A program made the position numbers and the translations under genes. 64,000 nt of DNA. Origin: Roseobacter sp. MED193. Lineage in GTDB: Bacteria; Pseudomonadota; Alphaproteobacteria; Rhodobacterales; Rhodobacteraceae. The notes beneath the pieces were generated by a model that saw only the letters and a list, made by a program, of their open reading frames with translations, was not told the origin of the DNA and made no database searches. How positions within the stretch are numbered: position 1 is the stretch's first letter; each line of letters opens with the position of its first letter. Below are positions 35,371-44,839 of this stretch, in pieces. The stretch is taken from assembly GCF_000152965.1 (NCBI RefSeq), contig NZ_AANB01000012.1:102720-166719 (forward strand). The letters are read 5' to 3'.

Positions 35371-38300
35371 CCGCCGCCTCTTCGTCTGGTATTCCATCCG
35401 CCTCAGCGTCCTGCGCCAATGTGCGATCTGAGCCGGCGAAACGGCGCAACGCGCGCCGCCCGGCGACCAGTTGCTCGTAGGGCAGGCGCAACGGCATGTC
35501 GCGGACGGTGCCGCTTTCCGCCGAGGCCATCCATGCCAGGAAATCCGCCGCCTTCGCGGTGCCGCTCAGGTTCTCGATCGTCGTTCCATGACCGACGAAG
35601 ATGATCTTTCGTCTTGCCCGCGTGATCGCCACGTTGAGACGCCGCATGTCCTGAAGGAACAGTGCCATGCCCGGTTCGGGCATTCCGCCCGTGGCGACCC
35701 GGACGAAGCTCATAACCACGATATCCGCCTCGCCGCCCTGAACGGCGTCGACGTTGCCGAAGTCCAGCCGCGATATGCCTTTCAGGGCGGGCGCGGCACC
35801 GCTCGAGCCGAACACCTCCGTCGCGCGGGCGCGAATGAACTCGGTTTGTGCCGCGAACAGCGACAGGACCATGACCGACACCGTGGTTCCCCCGGGGAGT
35901 TCCGCACTGATCTTCCGGATGATCTCGATGACATGTTCGGCTTCGTCCGGGTTGGCCCAACTGGTGCCGATTTGCGTGGCAGGGCTTATTCGGCCGAGTA
36001 GAGACAGATCCACGAAATGCACCTGATGAGGGAAACTCGGCAGATGCAGGGGGCATACTGGTGGCGTTTCCGGGGTGACGTATTCGCCATCGTAGACCCG
36101 TTCACTTACGAGGTTCGCGATTTCCGGCACCATCCGGAACTGTTCGACGAGCGTCGCGCGAAATCCCTCCGCCTGCCCATTGTCGTCTTCGGTAGTGTTT
36201 CCTGTCGCGTAGCCACGCTCGAAGAAGCTTCGGACGAAAAACTTGTCAAAATTGTTCTGCACCCCGTCAATGACCGCGTCAAAATAGGAGGCAAGCATGT
36301 CTTGATAGGCCTGCCACTCGGTCTGCGGGGCTTGCAAGGAAGGTCGGCGAGGTTGCGCGTGATGCCTTGCCTGGCCCTGGATGATCTTGTCGAACTTCTT
36401 GCCGATGGTGCTCTGTCTTGGCTGGGCGTCCTCTTCTTCAGGATTCGCGGTGGCTGTCCTGCCAGCAAATGCGCCCTGCCACAGCAGCGCCGCGGCGATG
36501 TCCTGCACCTGATCCGACTGAATCGGACGCCGGTCGTCCTTCATGAGCCAGAGGTTGCCGACCCGCTCGACCGCGTCCCTCAATTCGGTGTCGGATGTGG
36601 CCGTATCTGTGAGATAGGCGTCCAGCGTCGGAACCTGATGCTTCTGTATGCCTTTTTGCGCTAGGGCACCAATCATCCGGCCCTCGACTAGATAGAGCGC
36701 GCATAGTGCATGAAAGAACGAGGCGTCGGTGTCGGCGAGAAACGGTGGGAGCTGACGTTCATCTCCGACGAGAATCCAGCGCCGGCAGCGCAGGGCGGCG
36801 GTGACGAAGGCGCTGTCGTTCACCCGGCTGGCCTCGTCGATGATCAGCGTATCGAACTCGGCCTCGAAGTCGGGCGTGATCGTCGGGGAGTTCCTGGCCG
36901 ATTGCGTTGCGGCGACCGACGTGATGCCGGCGTGGATCGGCCCGCCGTCCGGCTCGTCGTCCGGCCTGGGGCCAGCGGTCGCTCGTTCCAGTCTGGCACG
37001 CAGCGAGCCAATCCGCCCAGCCAGTGCGTCGATATTGATGACATACAAATTGACGCTGGAAAGAAGCTGTCGGACGAGGTCCTCAATCCTCGCGTCGCGT
37101 GCGGCGGCGTCCAGACCGCCGAGCGCAATCCGGCTTTGCCAGAGCGCGTGTAACCGGTGTTCTTCAGCGTCTAGCCTGTCGCCGAAACCATCGTCTTTGT
37201 CGAAGGCCGCAGTCAGCCTTTCCACAAGCGAAGCCCAGAGGCAGCTTGCCTCGGACGGGTTCAAGTCCGGCCGTCGGCCCGTGATCCGCGTCGGAACCAC
37301 GCCGTAGGAGTTCATGCAGCGTTCGGTTGCATCGGCCAGTGGCTTGTTTTGTGCCGATGTCAGCAGGATCCGCTCGCCCCGGGCCGCGAGGATCTCGACG
37401 AGTTCGCGGATGACCTCAGTCTTGCCGGTGCCGGGTGGCCCCTTGATGAAGAAAGCGTGAGGCGTGCGCGCGGCTTTCGAGACCGCCTCCTTCTGACGCG
37501 CATTGAGTGGGTTCGCGCAGGCCCTTTTCCGCGTGTTGCGCGCCATGAGCTGTTCGACCGGGGCATTGGGCTCGAATGCGCCTGACAGGGCGTCGGGTTG
37601 CGATACGACGCGTGCGAAGACTTCCTGTGAAGCGACGAAGTATTTTCCTGCGCGAAGGTCCCGGATCTGTTGTTCCAGATCAGCGCGATCGACGGCATGG
37701 CGCCGGAATATCCATGCCTTGTCCCCGGGCGAAAACGGGCATTCGTATTGGTCAATCGGGGGCTCTTTGTCTGGGCCGACAGGGCGCCGCACGGCCCGCA
37801 GAAGCACGTGCTGTCCGCTGATGACCTCGATGCGAAAGGGCGACACGTTTCCCTGATCGTCCACCAGCCCCACGGCGCTGCCGTCGAGAAACAGCCCGCG
37901 TCCGGGCGGCGCATTCAATCGCAGCAAGACACGTGGACGCACGGACCCCAGAACCTGGGCGATGCGTTCGGGAACGTTAGGAAACACCCGCCGCGTCCGG
38001 TCCTGCACCCCTAGGACATTGACAGGGGCGCGCCAGGAGGGACGCGGCGAATAGTGGAAGGTTCCCGCGTCCCGGATATTCAGCAACTGGGCAAAATGGC
38101 TGCTGAAATGGTAATGGGCGTCCAGGGTCCGTCGTGTGCTGTCATTAGATCGCTCGATCAGCAACTCGTCGGGAAAAAGCGGTTCGATGCGGTTGACGGG
38201 GATAAGGTCGGCCTGAAAGCACACGCGCAGCGGCCAGTCGTTCGGTTGAATATGGGTCGCGATGTGGACCCGAACACCGGGTATCGGCTCACGCGGTTGC

Positions 38301-39607
38301 CCTTGTTCTGGACGCACGATCAGGTAGAATTGGGTGGAATTGAGCTTGATGCCGCCACCATCGACAGGCTCGCTGGCGAAATTCAGAAGATTGAAGCCAT
38401 GATCGAGGTCGGAGAATACGGCCTGCGGGGTCGGGGGTGGGGCCGCGCCCTTCCAAAGCCGTTCTAGCGCCGGTTTCTTCAGTTCGAGCGCGAACGCGCT
38501 GACCGGTCTGAGGCAATCGTTGCGCAACGTTGCGGTTTCGGCATTTCTATGGCCCGTCCCTGTTTTCTTTGGGGTGCGTTTTGCCCCGACAACTGCGAGA
38601 TATGGGCGTCCGGTCAAGGGGCTGACGGTGGGCCTTGCGAACAGGCTAAAGCGGTTGCGCCCGGTTGCGAAATCAAGGGCGACCACCCCGTTCTGCATCA
38701 AGGGCGCGATGTCGTCGTTGCTGAAACGGGTGTCTTCCGGAAGTGGCGACAAGTCTTCGATCTCGGTCTCTTCTGGTCTTCGCAAGTCACGCGCTTTGTC
38801 GAGACCCAAGGACTTGAAGTGACGCGGTGACCGGGTGCGTGGAAAGACGTTTGAGCCCAGGAGTGTCGGTGGAAGCACAAGAGGAAGGGAGGTTTCCAGG
38901 CGCAGACTGTCAGCGTCGAGATGCAGCACCGCTTTGCTGCCACGAGAAGGCAGGTTCTTACCGTTTTTGCGCCGCCCGACCCAGTTCACGACGGCATTTG
39001 CGGGTTCCTCTCCCTCGGCGGCGAGCAGCTGGACCTCGAAAACAAATGGTCCGCTGTGCCAGACATGCCTAGACCCGGTGTCCAATTCTTTGGTCTTGGG
39101 GTTGAACGGCACAAGCAGCCCCTCAGTCTCAAGGCTACGGACCCAGTCCTGCCAATCTGTGGGCAGTCGGGTCCAAGGAAGCAAATGCAAGGTGATAATC
39201 GGAGCGACTTTGATAGGCGCAGCAGAGACTGCCATTCCGAAAGTGATGGGTTTTCGCGTCCACAGATAGTCGCGCGCATGCAGCATGCCCATGCCATCAA
39301 TCGGATCAAGGGCGCTGGTGACCGAAAAGGCATGTTGGTTTGTCACAAGGCGGAAATGCGCACGTGTTGGCTGGGCCGAGGTATCAACGGCCTCGTCCGG
39401 TGCCGTGTCGTCGCGTCTGAGTAGGACCCCATTGGAAACCTGTTTTTGAAATTCGCGCACCGAGATGCTGAACGGGCGGTATCGCGATCGCAGGAGACAG
39501 GACAACGAAACCTGTAGTCGCAAGCTCCCGCGGTCTTGAATATGTGCTTGCCATGCTTGAAGCGATTGGACTGCGGCGATCAGTTTTTTCTGCTCGGGTC
39601 TTGTCAT
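35363..39607 (-). CDS. Large SF1 helicase, UPF1/Dna2-like
   Basis: 1414 residues. The first ~700 are an unrecognised beta-rich region. The helicase follows: Walker A IKGPPGTGKTEVI near 718-728, Walker B LIIDEASRVND near 918-926, motif III WILVGDERQLPPF, then VEQFRMVPEIANLVSERVY (motif IV region), DAVQGGEADIVVMSFVR near 1290 (motif V) and LNVAITRARRKIIFVG near 1325 (motif VI). This is the UPF1-like SF1B order. An insertion between motifs III and IV is long. The start ATG at 39607 overlaps the STAND stop by 4 bases. Such helicases occur in many phage-defence systems, but I do not recognise this architecture as a named one. Confidence 0.82.
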   Translation of the reverse strand: MTRPEQKKLIAAVQSLQAWQAHIQDRGSLRLQVSLSCLLRSRYRPFSISVREFQKQVSNGVLLRRDDTAPDEAVDTSAQPTRAHFRLVTNQHAFSVTSALDPIDGMGMLHARDYLWTRKPITFGMAVSAAPIKVAPIITLHLLPWTRLPTDWQDWVRSLETEGLLVPFNPKTKELDTGSRHVWHSGPFVFEVQLLAAEGEEPANAVVNWVGRRKNGKNLPSRGSKAVLHLDADSLRLETSLPLVLPPTLLGSNVFPRTRSPRHFKSLGLDKARDLRRPEETEIEDLSPLPEDTRFSNDDIAPLMQNGVVALDFATGRNRFSLFARPTVSPLTGRPYLAVVGAKRTPKKTGTGHRNAETATLRNDCLRPVSAFALELKKPALERLWKGAAPPPTPQAVFSDLDHGFNLLNFASEPVDGGGIKLNSTQFYLIVRPEQGQPREPIPGVRVHIATHIQPNDWPLRVCFQADLIPVNRIEPLFPDELLIERSNDSTRRTLDAHYHFSSHFAQLLNIRDAGTFHYSPRPSWRAPVNVLGVQDRTRRVFPNVPERIAQVLGSVRPRVLLRLNAPPGRGLFLDGSAVGLVDDQGNVSPFRIEVISGQHVLLRAVRRPVGPDKEPPIDQYECPFSPGDKAWIFRRHAVDRADLEQQIRDLRAGKYFVASQEVFARVVSQPDALSGAFEPNAPVEQLMARNTRKRACANPLNARQKEAVSKAARTPHAFFIKGPPGTGKTEVIRELVEILAARGERILLTSAQNKPLADATERCMNSYGVVPTRITGRRPDLNPSEASCLWASLVERLTAAFDKDDGFGDRLDAEEHRLHALWQSRIALGGLDAAARDARIEDLVRQLLSSVNLYVINIDALAGRIGSLRARLERATAGPRPDDEPDGGPIHAGITSVAATQSARNSPTITPDFEAEFDTLIIDEASRVNDSAFVTAALRCRRWILVGDERQLPPFLADTDASFFHALCALYLVEGRMIGALAQKGIQKHQVPTLDAYLTDTATSDTELRDAVERVGNLWLMKDDRRPIQSDQVQDIAAALLWQGAFAGRTATANPEEEDAQPRQSTIGKKFDKIIQGQARHHAQPRRPSLQAPQTEWQAYQDMLASYFDAVIDGVQNNFDKFFVRSFFERGYATGNTTEDDNGQAEGFRATLVEQFRMVPEIANLVSERVYDGEYVTPETPPVCPLHLPSFPHQVHFVDLSLLGRISPATQIGTSWANPDEAEHVIEIIRKISAELPGGTTVSVMVLSLFAAQTEFIRARATEVFGSSGAAPALKGISRLDFGNVDAVQGGEADIVVMSFVRVATGGMPEPGMALFLQDMRRLNVAITRARRKIIFVGHGTTIENLSGTAKAADFLAWMASAESGTVRDMPLRLPYEQLVAGRRALRRFAGSDRTLAQDAEADGIPDEEAADE

Positions 39608-42600
39608 AACACCGCACCAGATTGTGCGTTTGGCGAGGTGGTTTCTCCGGTGGCTTGGCCGGTATCTGTCGCCGTGTCTCCGGTAATGTCACTGAAGGCT
39701 TCTTCCTCCAGTGCGCCTCCGAGGAAACGAATGAGGTGAACATCTGGAAATGCCTTCCTTAACAGAGACCGCGTCGTACGTTCGGTCTGCGGCGAAACGG
39801 GGGCGTCGATAGCGATTTCGAAAGTGGCTTCGGAAAGATCCTGACGGAGCGAAACCAGAGACAAGGCAGACCACGTGGCGCGGGCGAAGTCGGCCAATTC
39901 CTGTTGCAGCAGCGCATGGCGGTCATACATCGAATTCGGCGCCTGCGGGACGTATGGTGCAGGCGCGAGGATCAGCCGTTTGACACAAAGAAGTTCGGCG
40001 GCGATCTGCTTGTGGAGCGTCCATCCGCCAACCCGGAAGGGCTCGAAATCGGGCTGGGCGAGCCGAAGCGCGACCACGCTGTTCGAGCCGCCGACCACGA
40101 GGCCGCGTGATAGCCCGGGTAGCAGGCAACCGATGAGGTCGCCGAGATAGGCAAGGCCGCGCGCCGTGGCGGGCAGGACCCCGTCACCAAGTCCCGCCTC
40201 GCCGTCTCCCGCGAGCACGATTATCGGAAGCATGGCGGCGAGCTTTTTTTTGCGCAACGACGCGGCGAGATCGCTTCCATCTCGTCCGACTGCGTATTTT
40301 AAGAACTGGTAGTAAGAGGAAGGGAGAAGGTTATCGTCGATCCGGAACCGTTGCCCGCGCAGGTCGAGGAGTTCGATGCCATTAGGCAGCACGGCGGATA
40401 TCCTGGCCACCACGAGCGTGCCGGGCGTGGGCGCGGGTGGAGGTTCGGCGGCCCAGAAGGAGAGGATGTCTCCAACCAGTGAATTCGCTCGCCCGGGCCG
40501 CTCACCGGTGTCGGGCGCGCTCGATGGCTCGGCGAATTTCCGGACGGCATCGATTGGTGGGGCAAGGGACATGGAGGCAGAAACCTGTTTCGGTTGTCGA
40601 CTGCGCAGGGACTGCCAAAGCACCGCCGCAAGTCGAGTCCGCAGCTGTCGGCGCTCGGCCTCAAAAGCGGGCATCCGGGCGATGATCTGCGGATCGACGA
40701 TTTCCGCCTTTAGGACCGCAAGTAGCAACAGTCTCGCGCCGCGCTCTTGGCTCTCTGCCGAAGCTGTCAATATGGCGTCCGTGGCAGCGTACACCGTTCC
40801 ACCGAGGTCGTTTCCCCATTTCCGGTATCGCTCCAGCCGTGCGCAGGCGTTGTTCAGCAGCCTTGCTTCGGAAAAGTTGCCGTGATCCCGGTGAAAGCCC
40901 GCATGGCTGCGGAGGATGGAAACCGAGATTTTCAGATCTGGACAAGTCTGGAGTGTGGTCGTGGCTAACTGATACCAGGCCAGGGCCGCATCCCGCAGGG
41001 CAAAGTGGAAGGCGCGGTCCTCCATAGATGCCGCCCGGGCGAGAAACGCGTCGCCAATCTGCTTGGCGTAGCCAATCAGCTTCTTTGCGGACTTTTCGTC
41101 GCGCAGGGCCTGGGCGAGATCGCCTATGGATCGGGCAAGGGTTTCGACCGACTTGTTCGCCTCGAAAACGCTAGCGCTGTCGTTCGAGTGCGAAATCGCC
41201 ACTATTGCCTTTTGAGCAAGTACGCGAAAGCGGAGCATATCGAGGGCGACCCGCGTGGGCGGGGCAACGGTCTGAATCTTGGGACCTATCTGGTCGAGGG
41301 CGCGCAACAGCTCCGACGAGGCCTGGTCCGTAAGCGGCGTCTTATCTGGCACCGCTTCAAAACGCTGCTGCTCAAAAACGTCGAGCGTATCTACGATTGC
41401 TGCAATACTCAGACCGCCGATATCGCGCCCGGAGGCCAGGAGTCGTTCCAGAACGTTCGTTTCTGCCAGTTCGGGCTCGGAAAAGAGCCGGGACAGCACC
41501 CAGTAGCGATCGTTGCGACTCGGGATTCTGGCGAAATCTGTGAACGCTGTTTCGACGAAGAGCGCCTCAGTGTCCCCCGCAACATAACCCGCCCAAAGAG
41601 ACGGTGGGCTGACATCCGCCCCGTCCCCCAGTCTGGCGCAAATCCGGCTCTCAATTTCGGCGACCCCTACAATCGTTCGGCTCGCCAGTGGCGCAGTCAC
41701 AAGCTCGCGGCCAAGGTCCAGTAGCCGGTCTCGGAGCCGCGTTAGAGATCGGGTGTCACCGACTAGCCCTACATGAAACTCGATCGCACGAAGAAGCTCC
41801 ATGGCTACATTGGGCGCTTTGCTTTGATCGTAGGAGATTGACAGGAATTGGACCGCGCGTTCGCTAATGTTGATGGTCTCGGGAGAAGCTGTGCCCAGGT
41901 CGCCCTGAGTGTCACAAGCTTGGTCGCGCAGAATCAAGCCAAGCTTTCGCGTCGCCCAGGCAAATCGGGCCTGAAGATGCGGTTGAGGCCCCATTTTTAC
42001 GTAATCCTCAAGAGACCGGGACAACTCCGCGCGGGTTTCCTCGAGTTGGGATCTGTCGTCGTCGGGCGAGGCGTGGAATTCGAGCAGGAACACGAGCCGC
42101 TCGCGGGCACGCACCAGTTGGAAGTCGACCTCGGCCTTCGCGCCCTTCGGCCAGGCGAAGTTGGTTGTCGACTCGCTTTTCTCAACCTCACTCAGCAGGT
42201 CCAGGTAGGCCATCTTGTCAATCTCTCCGGACAGGAGCCTGTCAAGGAGTCTGTTCTTCTCCCCGTTCCGATCGGCCTCGGTACCGGGATCGCGGCTGAG
42301 ACGCTCAACTGCCTCTCGAAGGCTCCTGAATACCTGTTGCCTTGCCTCCTCCCGGTCTCGGTTTGAGGTGCCGCTTTTTGCCTGCCCAGACTTTATTGCG
42401 CCCAGTACCGCTTCCGCATGAAGGATGTCCATCTCGATGGCCAGAAGTGCCAGACGCCAATTCTCTTCCGGCTTCATCTCGTCAAGGTGCTCGCGCGCAG
42501 CCTTCCGTTCAATCTCGGACAGCTTGATCACATTCTGCAATCCGCCAGATGTCAGCGGCCGCCTGTTCAGTGCCAGTCGCAGCTGCAGCACGGAGGCGCG

Positions 42601-44529
42601 CGCTCGGGCATGGGGGAAATCGGGATATCCGCTGGCCCTGAGGGCAGAGGCCAGGAACCTCAGGCGGTCCTGGGCGCTCCGATCGCGACCGCTCAAGCTT
42701 TGGACGTAGAAATGCTCGGCCGCAGCGCTGAGGATTTTGTCTGCTCGCTCCGAGATGTCGGCCTCAGTTTGCCGGTCGTCAGGCAAAGAACTAATGACGA
42801 TGCTTGCAAGCCCCGACCGCAGCGACTCGACACGCTCGAGCGAGCTCTCGCCGAACGCGTGGAGGGAGCTACCGGACACCCGCATCCGACACAATGGCTG
42901 GTTTCCATCTGCCACCGACAACACGAGTTCGGCGCAAGTTGAGCCGAACGCCGCAGACTGCTGCAAAGCGTGGCCCAGGCGAAAGGCATCGACGACGGCG
43001 GCGGCCAGAAGTACCGCGCGGCGGGGGGCCCAGATCCTCTCGGTTACCTTTAGGATCGCAAAGCGCGTATATGCCCCGTCAAACCGGAAGATGTTCTCAG
43101 CGTCGCTCACCAAGAACGAGAGGCGCGCGGCGAGATCCCTTACGCGCTCCCGCCAATGGGCCACCTCAGTTACGGCCGTAGACGTGAAACCGGTATCCTG
43201 CTGCAACGCGGCAACGATGAAATCCTCCGAAACCTCATTGCCCCCAAATGCGATCGCGGCCAGGATGAACTGGTCTAGGTCGTCGAGCCGCCTGATAGCG
43301 TCTCCCCAGATATTCCCCAGGATGTCGCTGAGTTCGTCACTGCTCTTGCTCCCGACCGAAAAGAACTCGGAGTTGATGTCTTCCAATGTGACGTTGGACG
43401 TAAATGTGAGCGTTCGCTCGTCCGCCTGCCCGTCGATCACGAGATAGGGTCTGCCGCCGTACCAACCAAGCAGCGCCTGAATGATCTCCCGGATGATAAC
43501 CGGATTGGATCCACCCGACCTGTTGGACAGATGATCGACTAGCTCGCGCGATACTGCCGCACCAAAGTCCTCCTGGAGCTGCGAAAGCAGTTCCACCCCT
43601 GTCGGCGCCGAGAGGGTCAAGAGCACTGTGTTTCTCGCCAGATCTCCTCGGCCCAGTTCCTCGGCAAGCGAATTCGCCTGTGCAGTGCCCTCTTGCAAAG
43701 TGAGGATTACGATCAGGCGCTCAAACCCATCGGTCGACATGTTTTTTAGTATGATGGCTTGCGCCATCTCCGACATCTCATCGAAATCATCCAAAACGAG
43801 GAATGTGGGTTTCCCGGAAATGGACTGAGAAAAATCCCGGAGATTATCAAAGAACGCGTCGCCAAGGGCTCTATCAATTGACCGAAGTGTCCGGCGAATA
43901 TCTTCACCGTTTGTCTCCGCCCACACCTGGCTCATCTGTTCCGCAACTGTATCGATGCTCCTCTGGATAAAGGGCTGAGCCTCCGCCATTCCGGGAGCAA
44001 AGGCTTCCATGCTCGTTCCGAGGATGGCGTTGCCAGCGTTAATCATCAGTCCTTTCAAGCTGAAACGATCCTGTATGTTTTCCAAGAAGTCGACTGCCCG
44101 AGCCCCTGGGCTCAGTTTCTTCCGGACCTCCTTGTCAGCGACCTGCTCGGCCAGATCCCAAAGCGGGCTGTCTATCCGAGCGTTCTCGTCGCGGCTGAAA
44201 CTGCGATGCCTTCTGGCGCCGGTGCAAAACCAAAAAAAATCCGGAACGTACTTCGTTGGCCGCGCCCGCGCCTTGGATAGATTTAGCTCGCGTTGCGTTT
44301 CATGGTGAGTTCTTAGGGCTACCCAATGATGTCCAGCCGTTTCTCGGCCTTCCGGCCCATGCTGGATCCGACGTTGAAGATATCGTGCGACGGCTTCCGA
44401 TTTGCCCGATAACGCCGGAGATTGAAGCACGAAGACATATGGGCCTGTTGGTGCCTTGCCAGAGGCTTCGGAAAAGGCTCTGTCCAAGCGGTCTGACAAT
44501 TCTCTTTGAGTAACGGAATCTGACTTCAT
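39604..44529 (-). CDS. Giant STAND/AAA-type NTPase with long helical C-terminal region
   Basis: 1641 residues from ATG 44529. A P-loop-like VLQSPALSGKSEAV (35-47) lacks the first Gly of the canonical motif but keeps GKS. Walker B is PTFLVLDDFDEM (241-252). A GGSNP motif near 339-343 resembles the GxP of STAND ATPases. A long Ala/Leu/Arg-rich helical region follows, likely solenoid repeats for ligand sensing. Near the end lies a beta segment (GTLVVARISAVLPNGIELLDLRGQRFRI), possibly OB-like. No nuclease or TIR domain is recognised, so effector activity may come from the coupled helicase. No strong ribosome site is visible. Confidence 0.72.
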   Translation of the reverse strand: MKSDSVTQRELSDRLDRAFSEASGKAPTGPYVFVLQSPALSGKSEAVARYLQRRIQHGPEGRETAGHHWVALRTHHETQRELNLSKARARPTKYVPDFFWFCTGARRHRSFSRDENARIDSPLWDLAEQVADKEVRKKLSPGARAVDFLENIQDRFSLKGLMINAGNAILGTSMEAFAPGMAEAQPFIQRSIDTVAEQMSQVWAETNGEDIRRTLRSIDRALGDAFFDNLRDFSQSISGKPTFLVLDDFDEMSEMAQAIILKNMSTDGFERLIVILTLQEGTAQANSLAEELGRGDLARNTVLLTLSAPTGVELLSQLQEDFGAAVSRELVDHLSNRSGGSNPVIIREIIQALLGWYGGRPYLVIDGQADERTLTFTSNVTLEDINSEFFSVGSKSSDELSDILGNIWGDAIRRLDDLDQFILAAIAFGGNEVSEDFIVAALQQDTGFTSTAVTEVAHWRERVRDLAARLSFLVSDAENIFRFDGAYTRFAILKVTERIWAPRRAVLLAAAVVDAFRLGHALQQSAAFGSTCAELVLSVADGNQPLCRMRVSGSSLHAFGESSLERVESLRSGLASIVISSLPDDRQTEADISERADKILSAAAEHFYVQSLSGRDRSAQDRLRFLASALRASGYPDFPHARARASVLQLRLALNRRPLTSGGLQNVIKLSEIERKAAREHLDEMKPEENWRLALLAIEMDILHAEAVLGAIKSGQAKSGTSNRDREEARQQVFRSLREAVERLSRDPGTEADRNGEKNRLLDRLLSGEIDKMAYLDLLSEVEKSESTTNFAWPKGAKAEVDFQLVRARERLVFLLEFHASPDDDRSQLEETRAELSRSLEDYVKMGPQPHLQARFAWATRKLGLILRDQACDTQGDLGTASPETINISERAVQFLSISYDQSKAPNVAMELLRAIEFHVGLVGDTRSLTRLRDRLLDLGRELVTAPLASRTIVGVAEIESRICARLGDGADVSPPSLWAGYVAGDTEALFVETAFTDFARIPSRNDRYWVLSRLFSEPELAETNVLERLLASGRDIGGLSIAAIVDTLDVFEQQRFEAVPDKTPLTDQASSELLRALDQIGPKIQTVAPPTRVALDMLRFRVLAQKAIVAISHSNDSASVFEANKSVETLARSIGDLAQALRDEKSAKKLIGYAKQIGDAFLARAASMEDRAFHFALRDAALAWYQLATTTLQTCPDLKISVSILRSHAGFHRDHGNFSEARLLNNACARLERYRKWGNDLGGTVYAATDAILTASAESQERGARLLLLAVLKAEIVDPQIIARMPAFEAERRQLRTRLAAVLWQSLRSRQPKQVSASMSLAPPIDAVRKFAEPSSAPDTGERPGRANSLVGDILSFWAAEPPPAPTPGTLVVARISAVLPNGIELLDLRGQRFRIDDNLLPSSYYQFLKYAVGRDGSDLAASLRKKKLAAMLPIIVLAGDGEAGLGDGVLPATARGLAYLGDLIGCLLPGLSRGLVVGGSNSVVALRLAQPDFEPFRVGGWTLHKQIAAELLCVKRLILAPAPYVPQAPNSMYDRHALLQQELADFARATWSALSLVSLRQDLSEATFEIAIDAPVSPQTERTTRSLLRKAFPDVHLIRFLGGALEEEAFSDITGDTATDTGQATGETTSPNAQSGAVL

Positions 44530-44839
44530 ACTTATCAATGGTTCGTTTCGATTTCGCGCACACTTCCCGCCACAAGTAAAAAGACCCGGCGCAGCCCTGT
44601 CAATTGGTTTCGCCCAATGAACTGGAAGCAATTGGCCGACGGGACGTTTTGCAGAGTCGAGCAACCTCTGCTGAACTGGAATCCGATTTCGTCACCAGAA
44701 CGCGAAACCCGGAACCTCTGGACACGAAACAAAAGGGTTTCTACCATTATGCTGTTTATCTGTCCTGACCTGGTGCTGGGCTGCGGCGCGGAACACTCAC
44801 AAGGCCGAGACCCAAGACTGTGTTGATACAGGAGGTTCT
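44530..44839. promoter_or_regulatory. Divergent intergenic region between STAND gene and VirD4-like gene
   Basis: 310 bases with no gene. It must hold the promoters of the minus-strand trio and the plus-strand pair. I see no clear -35/-10 pair. GGAGG at 44831-44835 serves the right-hand gene. Confidence 0.4.
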
